This document shows positions 27,017 to 34,543 of a DNA stretch of 64,000 nucleotides, piece after piece. Made by a program: the position numbers and the translations under genes. The stretch is from positions 4,129 through 68,128 of the forward strand of contig CAZOOK010000031.1 of NCBI GenBank assembly GCA_964581385.1, written 5' to 3'. The DNA is from CAZOOK01 sp964581385. GTDB lineage: Bacteria; Pseudomonadota; Gammaproteobacteria; Nevskiales; Nevskiaceae. Every line of letters starts with the position of its first letter. Position 1 is the stretch's first letter. The notes beneath the pieces were generated by a model, which worked only from the letters and a program-made list of their open reading frames with translations, had not been told where the DNA came from and made no database searches.

Positions 27017-27113
27017 TTGCCAGTCTCATTCGCGTGGCGTCGGCGGACTGACGCGATTGAGGTGTTCGGATGATTACCACAGTTTCTTTGAAAGTACAGC
27101 GCGTCTATAATCG

Positions 27114-27132
27114 GGTAGTGCGTCAGTTTGAA
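27114..27132 (+). repeat. Left terminal inverted repeat of the IS1-type element
   Basis: GGTAGTGCGTCAGTTTGAA; all 19 bases match the complement of the right end at 30001-30019. It includes the last codons and stop of the lipoprotein passenger gene. Confidence 0.9.
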
Positions 27133-27395
27133 TTTCTGCCGAACAATGATTGCATCCATGACGGCGGCTCGTAGCAGTCCGGTTGGTCCGCGATTGGGCT
27201 TGGGCACGTAAGCTTGTAGCCACGGGCAGTCATGCAATCAGAAATGAACGTTTCCACGGGCTGGAGTCCGAGCCTGATGTCTTCAGCGGGAAAATGCTCA
27301 TAGGCCTTGATCTTGCACTGCGCGATCTCCTGCGCTGGCGGCTGGCCGCAAGCGGTAAGGAGAGCAATCGGCAGAAGGAAAAGAAGCGGTCTCAC
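27123..27395 (-). CDS. Lipoprotein passenger gene of the IS element, 90 aa
   Basis: The N-terminus MRPLLFLLPIALLTACG is a lipoprotein signal with lipobox Cys16. The mature part has four further Cys and ends WMQSLFGRNSN, the stop lying inside the left inverted repeat. GTG at 27395 overlaps the transposase stop (GTGA), so it is probably translated together with the transposase. A small cell-envelope protein of unknown function travelling with the IS. Confidence 0.7.
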   Translation of the reverse strand: MRPLLFLLPIALLTACGQPPAQEIAQCKIKAYEHFPAEDIRLGLQPVETFISDCMTARGYKLTCPSPIADQPDCYEPPSWMQSLFGRNSN

Positions 27396-28273
27396 GCCGC
27401 TTTGCGCTTCTTGTAGGTTGCCGGTCGCCCTGCCTTAGGCAACGTCGCCTCAACCATCTCGGCAATCTCCCGCATGTCGATTAGGTGATCGGTCAAGCCA
27501 GCGGCCATCGCCGGGCTGACGCGAAGCGTCTTGTGAATGCGCGTCCAGTTGTACCAGACCGTGTAGAGCGCAACCATGTGGACGTGATGCTCGAATTTCT
27601 TGGAGAAGGCATTCGTGAGCCGAGTAAAGCGGCGCATGTGCATCCGCATCGTGAGATTCTGACGTTCGGCATAGGACGTGGAGACGTGCGCCATGTCGGG
27701 GTTGCCCTCGACGCGCTCTTTCTTCGCACCGATGCATTCTGCCGGGCTGTAGCGGCCCTTGGCGTTCTCCGGGACGGCGCCATAGAGCTTGATCAATTGC
27801 GCGTAGTCGATATCGGCACCGAACGCGCCCTCGACGGCTTCAAGGTATGCGCGATGGCCGTCAGAGGTTAGCTGGACACGGTTCGCGAGACGCGACCGCA
27901 GATCGTCCATGAACGCCATCGCGTATTCGCCGTCGCGCCCACCGACAAGCCACGACACGATCAGCTTGGTATCGGCCTCGATTGCCGTCCACGTCCACGT
28001 ATCGCCAGCCCATTCCGGCGCAGCTTTCGCGTTCGGGACATTGCGCTGCTTCGCGTAGGTGAAGCTCCAAATCTCATCGACCTGGACCCGACGCGCCTTC
28101 ACATCGCGGACCTTCTCATCGTGGAAGGCCGCGCAAGCGCGACCGGCATCGATCAGGAGCTTCTTGACCGTGTTGAATGACACGTCCGCAACGCGGGCAA
28201 TCGTCCGCATCGACGCGCCTTCGCAAAGGAGCGTGAGGATTTGGACGCGGGTTTCGAGGGGTAACTTGTTCAT
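27392..28273 (-). CDS. IS1-family-like transposase, 293 aa
   Basis: A single continuous ORF. The N-terminal helix-turn-helix (MRTIARVADVSFNTVKKLLIDAG) is followed by a DDE-type core: VQVDEIWSF, a second Asp region (LTSDGHRAYLEAVEGAFG) and a C-terminal helix with YAERQNLTMRMHMRRFTRLTNAFSKK, which carries the Glu. The pattern is that of single-ORF IS1-like transposases common in Alphaproteobacteria. No frameshift or stop interrupts it, so it may be active. Confidence 0.8.
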   Translation of the reverse strand: MNKLPLETRVQILTLLCEGASMRTIARVADVSFNTVKKLLIDAGRACAAFHDEKVRDVKARRVQVDEIWSFTYAKQRNVPNAKAAPEWAGDTWTWTAIEADTKLIVSWLVGGRDGEYAMAFMDDLRSRLANRVQLTSDGHRAYLEAVEGAFGADIDYAQLIKLYGAVPENAKGRYSPAECIGAKKERVEGNPDMAHVSTSYAERQNLTMRMHMRRFTRLTNAFSKKFEHHVHMVALYTVWYNWTRIHKTLRVSPAMAAGLTDHLIDMREIAEMVEATLPKAGRPATYKKRKAA

Positions 28274-28378
28274 GTTTCTAATCTCTGCACTTTTGTGCGT
28301 AGCGTCAAGAACAAACTATCATTAACAACTTGTTTGCGAATCCAATGGCCCTATGTCAGGTTAAAAAGGGGTACGAAA

Positions 28379-28558
28379 ATGAAACGTCCGCGATCGAAAC
28401 CAGAGGCCAACGCGCCATCCGATCTGGAGGGCGCCTTGGAAAGCCTGGTCGCCAAAGAGAGCGATCACTACGCTGTCCTGACAATTATCAAAGAGATGGC
28501 GAAGCTTGAAAGCCCCAAGATACTCTACACTGCGCTGCCCGCATACAACTCCGGGTGA
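28379..28558 (+). CDS. Small passenger protein, 59 aa
   Basis: ATG at 28379 has an AAGGGG site upstream (the frame itself is open from 28295). The protein is charged and helical (DLEGALESLVAKESDHYAVLTIIKEMAK). It ends four bases before the protease gene and is probably cotranscribed with it, divergent from the transposase. Confidence 0.55.
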   Translation: MKRPRSKPEANAPSDLEGALESLVAKESDHYAVLTIIKEMAKLESPKILYTALPAYNSG

Positions 28559-28561
28559 TGG

Positions 28562-29485
28562 ATGCCTGCGTGGAATGAGCTTTTAGCTGAAACGCAAGTA
28601 TCGGGCAGCGTACATGACGTAATCCGACGTAAATACCTAATGCAATTATACGAATATACAAAGCGGCCGACGATCCTCTATTATTCTGGATGGCTGCAAA
28701 AGCAACATTTACAAAATCAACCTGGAGTTTCTCTAGGGATTTCGGATGCCGACAAGAATGGATTCATGTCGGTTATCCACAAGCTGGACCGGACCAACGG
28801 TCTAGACCTAATTTTGCACACTCCGGGCGGCGATATGGCCGCCACAGAGTCGCTTGTCGACTATCTGCGTTCCATGTTCGGCAACGATATTCGTGCCATC
28901 GTTCCGCAGCTCGCCATGTCGGGCGGGACCATCATCGCCTTGGCGTGTAAGCAAATAGTGATGGGAAAGGAGTCGAGCATCGGGCCGATTGATCCTCAAT
29001 TCGGTTCAATGGCAGCTACCGGCCTCCTTCAGGAGTTTGAGCGGATACGCGCGGAAATCCAAAAAGACTCGTCTAACGCGCTGTTATGGGAACCGATCCT
29101 AAGAAAGATTCAGCCAGGCTTCATTACCGAGTGTGAGAACGCTGTCCGCTGGGCGAGGGACATGGCAGAACGCTTTCTAAAAGAGAACATGTTCAGCAAT
29201 GAGAAAAATGCAAAGAAGAAGATCGACCCGATCATAAGACATCTAACGGAAAAGCAAACAACGATAACACACGGTCGTCACATTGGCCTAGATGAAGCTA
29301 AAGCACTATTCGGCGATAAAATAATATTACTAGAGGACGATCAAACGTTCCAAGATTTGGTGCTTACCGTGCATCATGCGTCAGTGATAACTCTGCAAGC
29401 AACGCCCGCGTTCAAGATGATCGAGAATCACAATGGACGCGCTTTCATGCAGATTCAGCAACAAATGCAGGTGATTGGTAGCTAG
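28562..29485 (+). CDS. SDH-family (SppA/ClpP-fold) serine protease, 307 aa
   Basis: The fold shows LDLILHTPGGDMAATES with the oxyanion-type GG at residues 89-90, AMSGGT with likely nucleophile Ser120, and KESSIGPIDPQFG, the pattern of the serine dehydrogenase proteinase family (PF01972) related to SppA. A Lys or His partner cannot be fixed by eye. No signal peptide, so it probably acts in the cytoplasm or at the inner membrane face. Lower GC than the phage genes around it fits recent acquisition as IS cargo. Confidence 0.75.
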   Translation: MPAWNELLAETQVSGSVHDVIRRKYLMQLYEYTKRPTILYYSGWLQKQHLQNQPGVSLGISDADKNGFMSVIHKLDRTNGLDLILHTPGGDMAATESLVDYLRSMFGNDIRAIVPQLAMSGGTIIALACKQIVMGKESSIGPIDPQFGSMAATGLLQEFERIRAEIQKDSSNALLWEPILRKIQPGFITECENAVRWARDMAERFLKENMFSNEKNAKKKIDPIIRHLTEKQTTITHGRHIGLDEAKALFGDKIILLEDDQTFQDLVLTVHHASVITLQATPAFKMIENHNGRAFMQIQQQMQVIGS

Positions 29486-29727
29486 CTTGTCTTTGTTCTG
29501 GCGGCCCAACGCTGCAGGGCGGCGTCTTTTGCAATCTCCGCCCGCCGCTTCTTAGACAGGCTTGCAGCCCGCGCCGCGCCTCCCTTGCGTCCTAGCGCCT
29601 GAGCGGCCTTGTCCTTCCCGTCATCGGGAACGGTGTCTTCAATCTCTCCCGTAGCAATCCGCATGACGTGGACGGCATTGCCAACCACGTCAGCGGGGCG
29701 CTTCTCGCCTTTAGGACCGCGCGGCAT
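29482..29727 (-). CDS. Small basic passenger protein, 81 aa
   Basis: The start MPRGPKGEKRPADVVGNAVHVMRIATGEIE and the GRKGGAARAASLSKKRRAEIAKDAALQRW tail form a pattern I know from small alphaproteobacterial proteins next to transposases. It is strongly basic and may bind nucleic acid. It converges on the protease gene with a 4-bp overlap. Confidence 0.6.
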   Translation of the reverse strand: MPRGPKGEKRPADVVGNAVHVMRIATGEIEDTVPDDGKDKAAQALGRKGGAARAASLSKKRRAEIAKDAALQRWAARTKTS

Positions 29728-29923
29728 TGGTTCTCTCGACCCTAGTGCGGACCGTCTTATCGAATATGTCGATTCGGTATTTGGCCGTTAGCGGCCATGC
29801 TTCTCCACGGGCATCATCTTCATCGAGGGCAAGGACGGTCTCGCGCACCAGCTCGACGCCATCCCTTTCAAGGACGACAACGAACGGCGATAGAAGATCG
29901 CTGTACGACCTGCGTCGGCGCAT
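29711..29923 (-). CDS. Small passenger protein, 70 aa
   Basis: ATG at 29923 (MRRRRSYSDLL) has GGGAG eight bases upstream and is preferred over the longer frame start at 29989. The protein has a beta-rich core (FVVVLERDGVELVRETVLAL). It overlaps the next gene by 17 bases. Unknown function. Confidence 0.5.
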   Translation of the reverse strand: MRRRRSYSDLLSPFVVVLERDGVELVRETVLALDEDDARGEAWPLTAKYRIDIFDKTVRTRVERTNAARS

Positions 29924-30000
29924 TGTGAACTCCCAAAGGCTCCCTGCTAAGCATATAGGAGCCAAAGGCGGCGATCGAGTGACCGTCAAGGCCGGCGGAT

Positions 30001-30019
30001 TTCAAACTGACGCACTACC
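30001..30019 (-). repeat. Right terminal inverted repeat of the IS1-type element
   Basis: The exact complement of the 19-bp left end at 27114-27132. Five bases outside it begins the stop codon of the Bbp19-like gene, so the element did not break that gene. Confidence 0.9.
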
Positions 30020-30024
30020 GAAGG

Positions 30025-30438
30025 TCACGCATCGGTCTTTCTCCGTGTCGGCCGCGGTCTCGGCTTGAAGCGAGGATCGTTCTCGATGTGCATCATCTTG
30101 ACGCCCTCGGGATCGATCGACTGCCATTTGAGGTAGAGCTGTAGCCCGAAGTCCTGAAGGGCGCGGTGATACCACGCCGCCTCGGTGTAAGGCGAGCCGT
30201 TCGGGCTGACGGCGAAGTTGACGCTGAAGGCGTGCAGGTTGCCCTCGCCGAGCAGCGTCCACATCTCGCGGCGCCCGGCTTCGCTGGTGAAGACCATCCG
30301 CCAGAAATCTTCGGAGTCCTCGTTGGCGCGCTTCTGCTTGCGCTTTTGCGTGCGCAGTCCTTCCGGGCTGGCGGCATCGACGGTCGCGGTTTCGGCCGGC
30401 AGGATTTCCTCCGGCCCGTCTTCCGGCTCGTCGGCCAT
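30025..30438 (-). CDS. Bbp19-like phage protein, 137 aa
   Basis: The core DFWRMVFTSEAGRREMWTLLGEGNLHAFSVNF...YTEAAWYHRALQDFGLQLYLKW matches the Bbp19 family (BPP-1-like phages). Acidic N-terminal linker and basic C-terminal tail. The frame is open further upstream, but ATG at 30438 overlaps the preceding stop (TGATG) and is clearly the gene start. Usually lies between portal and scaffold genes, as here. Confidence 0.7.
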   Translation of the reverse strand: MADEPEDGPEEILPAETATVDAASPEGLRTQKRKQKRANEDSEDFWRMVFTSEAGRREMWTLLGEGNLHAFSVNFAVSPNGSPYTEAAWYHRALQDFGLQLYLKWQSIDPEGVKMMHIENDPRFKPRPRPTRRKTDA

Positions 30439-30641
30439 CAGAGCGGCTTGACCACGGTGAGGCCCTGCACGGTGCGGCGCCCGTACTGATCGTCGGAAAG
30501 ATTGAAGCCGAAGATAAGGCCGTCCTTCTTCGCCCGGTCGATGACGGCGCATGCGGCGTTCAGGTGCGGCATGATCTCGGCGCGGTAGGCGTCGGCCTTC
30601 TGCTGGTCGGTGAAGGGCGGCGATTCGATCTTGTCGGCCAT
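30438..30641 (-). CDS. Small hypothetical protein, 67 aa
   Basis: ATG at 30641 overlaps the stop of the Tad1-like gene (TGATG); a GTG one codon earlier is also possible. The protein is soluble, with FTDQQKADAYRAEIMPHLNAACAVIDRAKKDGLIFGFNL predicted as helices then a strand. Its tight coupling to the Tad1-like gene suggests a joint or consecutive role. No family recognised. Confidence 0.55.
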   Translation of the reverse strand: MADKIESPPFTDQQKADAYRAEIMPHLNAACAVIDRAKKDGLIFGFNLSDDQYGRRTVQGLTVVKPL

Positions 30642-30997
30642 CACGCGACGCTCGTGCCTTCGACCCCGCGCGCCATGCGGGTTCGCGTCCGCGAATGAAG
30701 CCAGTGTTGCGCTTCCTCGATCTTGGTGAGAGCCAGCGCATTCTCGCGACAGGCGTAAGGTCCTTTCTGGAACGACCTCAGTCGATCAACGACAATTGCC
30801 AAAAGCACCTCTTGGGTTAGGCCGTTGACGCCCTTCTCGTTGATGGGGCCGTTCTGGAACGAGATATTGGTCCTCTGTCCGGACGGCAACTTGACCTCGT
30901 ATTCGTGGTTGGCACCACCGGCACCCGGCTCGTCCGATACCTCGATGATGATCAGGTCGTTGGCAGCATTGACGCGATGATCTTCAATTGTCCTCAT
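30641..30997 (-). CDS. Tad1-like / Acb2-Tad1 hairpin-family protein, candidate anti-defence sponge, 118 aa
   Basis: The C-terminal half (VNGLTQEVLLAIVVDRLRSFQKGPYACRENALALTKIEEAQHWLHSRT, then MARGVEGT) matches the helical hairpin of the Acb2/Tad1 group, with the FQxGP-ACREN-AL-KIEEA order and the RGVEGT ending I associate with Tad1. The N-terminal half (YEVKLPSGQRTNISFQNGPINEKG) is beta-rich. Family members sequester cyclic nucleotide signals of Thoeris or CBASS defence. The assignment is by recalled pattern, so binding is inferred. Confidence 0.6.
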   Translation of the reverse strand: MRTIEDHRVNAANDLIIIEVSDEPGAGGANHEYEVKLPSGQRTNISFQNGPINEKGVNGLTQEVLLAIVVDRLRSFQKGPYACRENALALTKIEEAQHWLHSRTRTRMARGVEGTSVA

Positions 30998-31019
30998 TGG
31001 GGACTCCTCTTCGATTAAG

Positions 31020-31526
31020 TCAGTGCCTCGTTTCGCTCGGGAGAATGACGCCGCCCGCGCTGACCTTCAGGTGATCGGGCAGGCTGACGGGAACCGGCGC
31101 GCCGACCGCGCGATGCTCGGTCCCGACGTCGGGCAGGATCGGTCCGCGCACGCCGGTCTTGTCGTGCTGCAGCTTCTCGACGCCGACCAGCATGAAGGCA
31201 AGGTTCTGGGCGAGCAGCGTGAAATTCTGGTTGCGGCTTTGGCCGTTGATGTAGATGCGCTTCCCTTGGAACTTGAAGCCTCGCAGCCAGTTGCCGGAGC
31301 GCTTGTGCGCCTCGGCCATCAGCATTCCGAGCGGGTACCACCGGGCGTCATCGCGCATTGCCGCGATCTGGCGGCAGCATCCTTCGACGAGAAGCAGATG
31401 CTCGCGGAGCTTCGTGTACGCCGGTCCGATGCGCGTGAGCAGCGACAGGGTGACCGCCGCCTGCCCGGCTTCCTTCAGGCTCGATTTCAATCTGTCGAGC
31501 ACCTCGTTTTCGGTAAGGTCGCTCAT
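31020..31526 (-). CDS. Hypothetical protein, 168 aa
   Basis: It begins MSDLTENEVLDRLKSSLKEAGQAAVTL, similar to the start of the 88-aa protein before it (SDLNERQIAALL). The middle is helical (EHLLLVEGCCRQIAAM), the C-terminus Pro/Val-rich. ATG overlaps the preceding stop (ATGA). No function recognised. Confidence 0.55.
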   Translation of the reverse strand: MSDLTENEVLDRLKSSLKEAGQAAVTLSLLTRIGPAYTKLREHLLLVEGCCRQIAAMRDDARWYPLGMLMAEAHKRSGNWLRGFKFQGKRIYINGQSRNQNFTLLAQNLAFMLVGVEKLQHDKTGVRGPILPDVGTEHRAVGAPVPVSLPDHLKVSAGGVILPSETRH

Positions 31527-31789
31527 CGCGGCAACGGCAATCCTTTGCTGTAGTCGGGGAAGCTCATACTCGCGATTTCACGATCCTCTTTGTGCTTTGC
31601 GATCGTCATCCTGAGTTCGAGGCCCTCTTTGGTCAGCCACGTTTTCCAGCCGCAGCCAGTCGTGTTCGGCCACGCTCGGTGCGCAAACCCCTTCACGATC
31701 ATGTCGTCGCGATCTTCGGTCGATAGGTTCTCAATCGCTCTTTCGTCGCAAAGAAGCGCAGCAATTTGCCGTTCATTGAGGTCGCTCAC
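31523..31789 (-). CDS. Hypothetical protein, 88 aa
   Basis: GTG at 31789 overlaps the stop of the zinc-finger-like gene (GTGA) and has AAGGA upstream; the longer in-frame start at 31894 would overlap that gene by more than 100 bases. Charged, with WPNTTGCGWKTWLTKEGLEL near the C-terminus, perhaps a small nucleic-acid-binding fold. No family recognised. Confidence 0.5.
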   Translation of the reverse strand: MSDLNERQIAALLCDERAIENLSTEDRDDMIVKGFAHRAWPNTTGCGWKTWLTKEGLELRMTIAKHKEDREIASMSFPDYSKGLPLPR

Positions 31790-32052
31790 TTGTCGCGTTC
31801 CTTCGCGGTGACGCCGGGCGAGCGCTTCGGCTGCATCATCCACGCGAATGCGCCGGCGCTCATTGCCTTCTCGACTTCTTCCGTTGTTACCCACCCAAGA
31901 AGCGAGGAGACCACGACCCGACTTTCCGATGCACGTCGGCGCGCGATTTCATAGTGGTCGTGACACGCCAGTCCGCTCCACGGGGAGCCCTCACAGACAA
32001 AATCGACGACCGCCCGCTTGTCGCACCACGAGCACTTCGGGTTCATTTTCAC
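31786..32052 (-). CDS. Small zinc-finger-like protein, 88 aa
   Basis: The N-terminus carries CSWCDKRAVVDFVCEGSPWSGLACHDH, four Cys and two His arranged like a treble-clef or short zinc finger. GTG at 32052 overlaps the portal stop (GTGA) and suits the GAGAGG site upstream better than ATG at 32046. A metal-binding role is inferred. Confidence 0.55.
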   Translation of the reverse strand: MKMNPKCSWCDKRAVVDFVCEGSPWSGLACHDHYEIARRRASESRVVVSSLLGWVTTEEVEKAMSAGAFAWMMQPKRSPGVTAKERDK

Positions 32053-33884
32053 GACGCTGGTACCTCTCCCGGCCCGACCATGGCGCGCAATGCGGTGTTC
32101 CCGCTTAGCGGCGTTTGCGCCAGCGTGTGGGCGGCCTGAACCGCCGCCATTGCCGCGCCTGGCACCTGCTGTTGCTGCTTGGCGTTCTGCACCGCCTGAT
32201 CGTGCTCGTCCACCTCGTTGTCGGTGTACCAGAGATTCTGCGGGAAGTTGTTGCGGTTGCCGTACTCGCGGAACGCCTTGTCGAGATTGACCGTGCGGAG
32301 CGGATCCGGCACGCCCGCCGCCTTCGCCGCGCTCGACAGCGCACCGCCGGTCGCAAACACGTCCTTCATCGACACCGATTCGGTCGCGTTCTGCGCCAGT
32401 TTCATTATCGACACGTAGTTAATCCGGATCGGGATTCCCTGCAGCGACTTCGGCATCGGCTTCAACAGCCGGCGGCGCTGCATGATGTCGAGCACCCGGC
32501 GAAGCGCCGGAGCGGCGAATTCGTTCTCGAACATGTGGATGAACGGTCCGAGCTCCTGCAAGCGCTCCAGGTTGCGCTGGGTCAGTTCCAGTTCGTTCCG
32601 TGGCTGGACGCCTTCCATGCGCGAGATCGCCATGAACAGGTCGACGAACAGCGCCTTGTCGATGCGCGCGTTCACCTTGTCGATGTCGGCAGTGATTCCG
32701 GCAAGCCACTCGGGCCGGACCTCGAAGAGCGGCCAGAAGCCCTTCCGGTTATTGTCCGTGCTCATGTAGGTGATCATGCCGGGCACGATCGACGACGGTT
32801 CGTTCTTAAGCTCCGGGTTGGCGCCCATCGGCGGGCGCACGCCCTTCTCGATGAACTCGGCCTTGCGGCGCGTCTCGAGCTGGACCTGCTTGTTGTCGCC
32901 GAGCGCGTCCATGCACGGCGAGCGGCCGTAGGGTTCGTTCGACGTGGTGGCCCAGCGCGCGGCCATGAACGGCGTCATGTGGAAGCCGCGGAGGCTGAGA
33001 GGCTGGTCGGTCTTCACGCCCTTCAGCCAGTACACCTCGCGGAAGGAGAAGATGCCCGGCACCACCTTGATCGCCGGCTTGCCGCCTTTCGGATTCATAC
33101 CGACGTTCGGCTCGATTGCATGGGCGACGACGTACTCAGTATCGAGCGAAAGTCCGCTGTTCCACAGCGTCCGCACCTGCTCCGGGCACTTGTCGATGCC
33201 AAACATATCGACGATCTGGACGATGGTCAGATTGAACTCGCGATAGAGCGTATCGACGGCGAAGCGAGCGCCCGACGCGAGATAGTATTCACCGGCGACC
33301 GGAAGGTAACACCGGATTACGTCTTCATAGTCCTCATAGATGATGACCGGCGCTGTACCGATTACAGTCACATCCTGAAAGGCTTGTGACATTGTGGTAT
33401 AGAAATTCGACTGCGCCAATACTGTATAGACGCGCTGCTGGGTGTCCTCCAGCCACGCCTTGCCCTCGGGGTCGAGGTCGATCCACGGCAGTCCGATTTC
33501 CAGCGTAAACCACGGTCGCGACGGGCTGGTCAGCCCGGTCCACATGCCGGCGGCGCAAGTGCGCACGGCGAGCAGGCCGGTGGAATCGACGATGGTGTCG
33601 TTGATCGGCTGGCCTTTCCAAGTGCGGTTTGGAACAACAAGCCACGCCCATCTTCTCGGTAAAAAGTATTGCGCAAGTACACTCCAGTGTACCCACCATG
33701 ACCATCTCCACGTGCGAAGCATCGCGAGCCGCGCCTCAAGACGGCCGTAGATCACGTCCGTCCAATCGGTGCTTTGCTTTCTTTGACGAGGCGCTTCTTC
33801 ATCCACTGGCTGCAAGGCCAGCAGACTCGGGCTCATCTCTTGGTACGGTGCCTTAGCAAAGGCGGCGTCCGATCCGTCAGCCAT
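32049..33884 (-). CDS. Portal (head-to-tail connector) protein, 611 aa
   Basis: It has the podovirus portal pattern: RLEARLAMLRTWRWSWWVHW, YFLPRRWAW, DSTGLLAVRTCAAGMWTGLTSPSRPWFTL in the clip/stem, and AERSMR-like long helices from about residue 390 (VQLETRRKAEFIEKGVRPP) with the tail helix ELTQRNLERLQELGPF. Length fits T7/BPP-1-type connectors. It forms the dodecameric DNA channel and binds TerL and the gp11 ring. Confidence 0.9.
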   Translation of the reverse strand: MADGSDAAFAKAPYQEMSPSLLALQPVDEEAPRQRKQSTDWTDVIYGRLEARLAMLRTWRWSWWVHWSVLAQYFLPRRWAWLVVPNRTWKGQPINDTIVDSTGLLAVRTCAAGMWTGLTSPSRPWFTLEIGLPWIDLDPEGKAWLEDTQQRVYTVLAQSNFYTTMSQAFQDVTVIGTAPVIIYEDYEDVIRCYLPVAGEYYLASGARFAVDTLYREFNLTIVQIVDMFGIDKCPEQVRTLWNSGLSLDTEYVVAHAIEPNVGMNPKGGKPAIKVVPGIFSFREVYWLKGVKTDQPLSLRGFHMTPFMAARWATTSNEPYGRSPCMDALGDNKQVQLETRRKAEFIEKGVRPPMGANPELKNEPSSIVPGMITYMSTDNNRKGFWPLFEVRPEWLAGITADIDKVNARIDKALFVDLFMAISRMEGVQPRNELELTQRNLERLQELGPFIHMFENEFAAPALRRVLDIMQRRRLLKPMPKSLQGIPIRINYVSIMKLAQNATESVSMKDVFATGGALSSAAKAAGVPDPLRTVNLDKAFREYGNRNNFPQNLWYTDNEVDEHDQAVQNAKQQQQVPGAAMAAVQAAHTLAQTPLSGNTALRAMVGPGEVPAS

Positions 33885-33899
33885 CGGTCAGAGTCCTGT

Positions 33900-34127
33900 T
33901 CAGGTCGATCCGCCGAGAAGCTGCTTCTGGGCCGTGCTGGGCGTCGGCGCTCCGGCCTCGCCGCCGACGTTCTTGATGGTGTCGGCGAACCCGGCGCCGG
34001 ACGTGGCGGCCGCGGCGAAACGAGCCGCGCTGCCGGACGCGCGCACGGACGAGTCGGCGTAGGTCGGCGGTGTCGGCGGGGGCGGCGGAGGTGCGGGTGG
34101 TGCCGACTTGTGCGACAGAAAGCCCAT
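33900..34127 (-). CDS. Small Pro-rich phage protein, 75 aa
   Basis: ATG at 34127 has GGAGG nine bases upstream; the longer frame start is not needed. MGFLSHKSAPPAP is followed by a run of prolines, then SSVRASGSAARFAAAATSGAGFADTIKNVGGEAG and TPSTAQKQLLGG. Small proteins of this design sit next to portal genes in BPP-1-like phages; role unknown. Confidence 0.55.
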   Translation of the reverse strand: MGFLSHKSAPPAPPPPPPTPPTYADSSVRASGSAARFAAAATSGAGFADTIKNVGGEAGAPTPSTAQKQLLGGST

Positions 34128-34264
34128 CACTTTCCTCCCTTCAGGCCCGGCCGCGCGGTGTTTTGCGGCGGCCCGAACTTCACCGGCGCCGGGGCGGCCG
34201 CGGCGGTCGACTTGTCGCGCGTGTGCTTGCCGGGAATGACGATGGTCTGCGATCGGGTGGCCAT
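34127..34264 (-). CDS. Very small hypothetical protein, 45 aa
   Basis: The protein (MATRSQTIVIPGKH...PGLKGGK) is basic and Pro-rich with no hydrophobic segment. Its stop overlaps the next ATG (TGATG), and GGAGG for the next gene lies in its last codons, which supports coupled translation. Unknown function. Confidence 0.5.
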   Translation of the reverse strand: MATRSQTIVIPGKHTRDKSTAAAAPAPVKFGPPQNTARPGLKGGK

Positions 34265-34267
34265 GCT

Positions 34268-34543
34268 TCACCACAGGAGGCTGAGGCCGGCAGCGACACC
34301 GGTCGCGATGGAAGCTAGCACGAGAACGACGGCGACGGTACCGGAGGGGTCAAGGACCTCGCGAAGCGGGTCGGGGATGCTCTGGATCGTAGCGCTGAGG
34401 TAGGCCAGCCCGATGGTGCCGAGCGCTAGGATAACAGCGAGATGGCTTTCCCACATGAGCCCGGCCGCGATGACGCCGGCGCAGTAGAGCGCGCTGTTCA
34501 GGATGACGGCGACGAGAAGGAACGGGCGGTCCGAATTCATCAT
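34268..34543 (-). CDS. Small membrane protein, holin-like, 91 aa
   Basis: TGGAGG precedes ATG at 34543, which overlaps the TerL stop. Three hydrophobic segments: PFLLVAVILNSALYCAGVIAAG, AVILALGTIGLAYLSATI and VAVVLVLASIATGVAAG. The N-terminus is short and the C-terminus ends LLW. Size and topology fit a holin or a phage membrane protein; no endolysin lies next to it. Confidence 0.5.
   Translation of the reverse strand: MMNSDRPFLLVAVILNSALYCAGVIAAGLMWESHLAVILALGTIGLAYLSATIQSIPDPLREVLDPSGTVAVVLVLASIATGVAAGLSLLW

Larger units (their letters stand above)
27114..30019. mobile_element. IS1-type element with five passenger genes (2906 bp)
   Basis: The element is bounded by a perfect 19-bp inverted repeat (GGTAGTGCGTCAGTTTGAA at 27114-27132 and its complement at 30001-30019). 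It carries an IS1-family-like transposase and, in addition, a lipoprotein gene, a 59-aa gene, a serine-protease gene and two small genes. The stop of the lipoprotein gene lies inside the left repeat, so the cargo reaches right to the tip. No target-site duplication was visible in the flanking bases (tataatcg on the left, gaaggtca on the right). It lies between the Bbp19-like gene and the scaffold gene. Confidence 0.85.

Noticed and set aside
27114..27122. Target-site duplication of the IS element
   Set aside because: The 8-9 bases outside the two ends do not match, so no duplication can be claimed.
32115..33389. 424-aa plus-strand open frame
   Set aside because: Antisense shadow of the portal gene.
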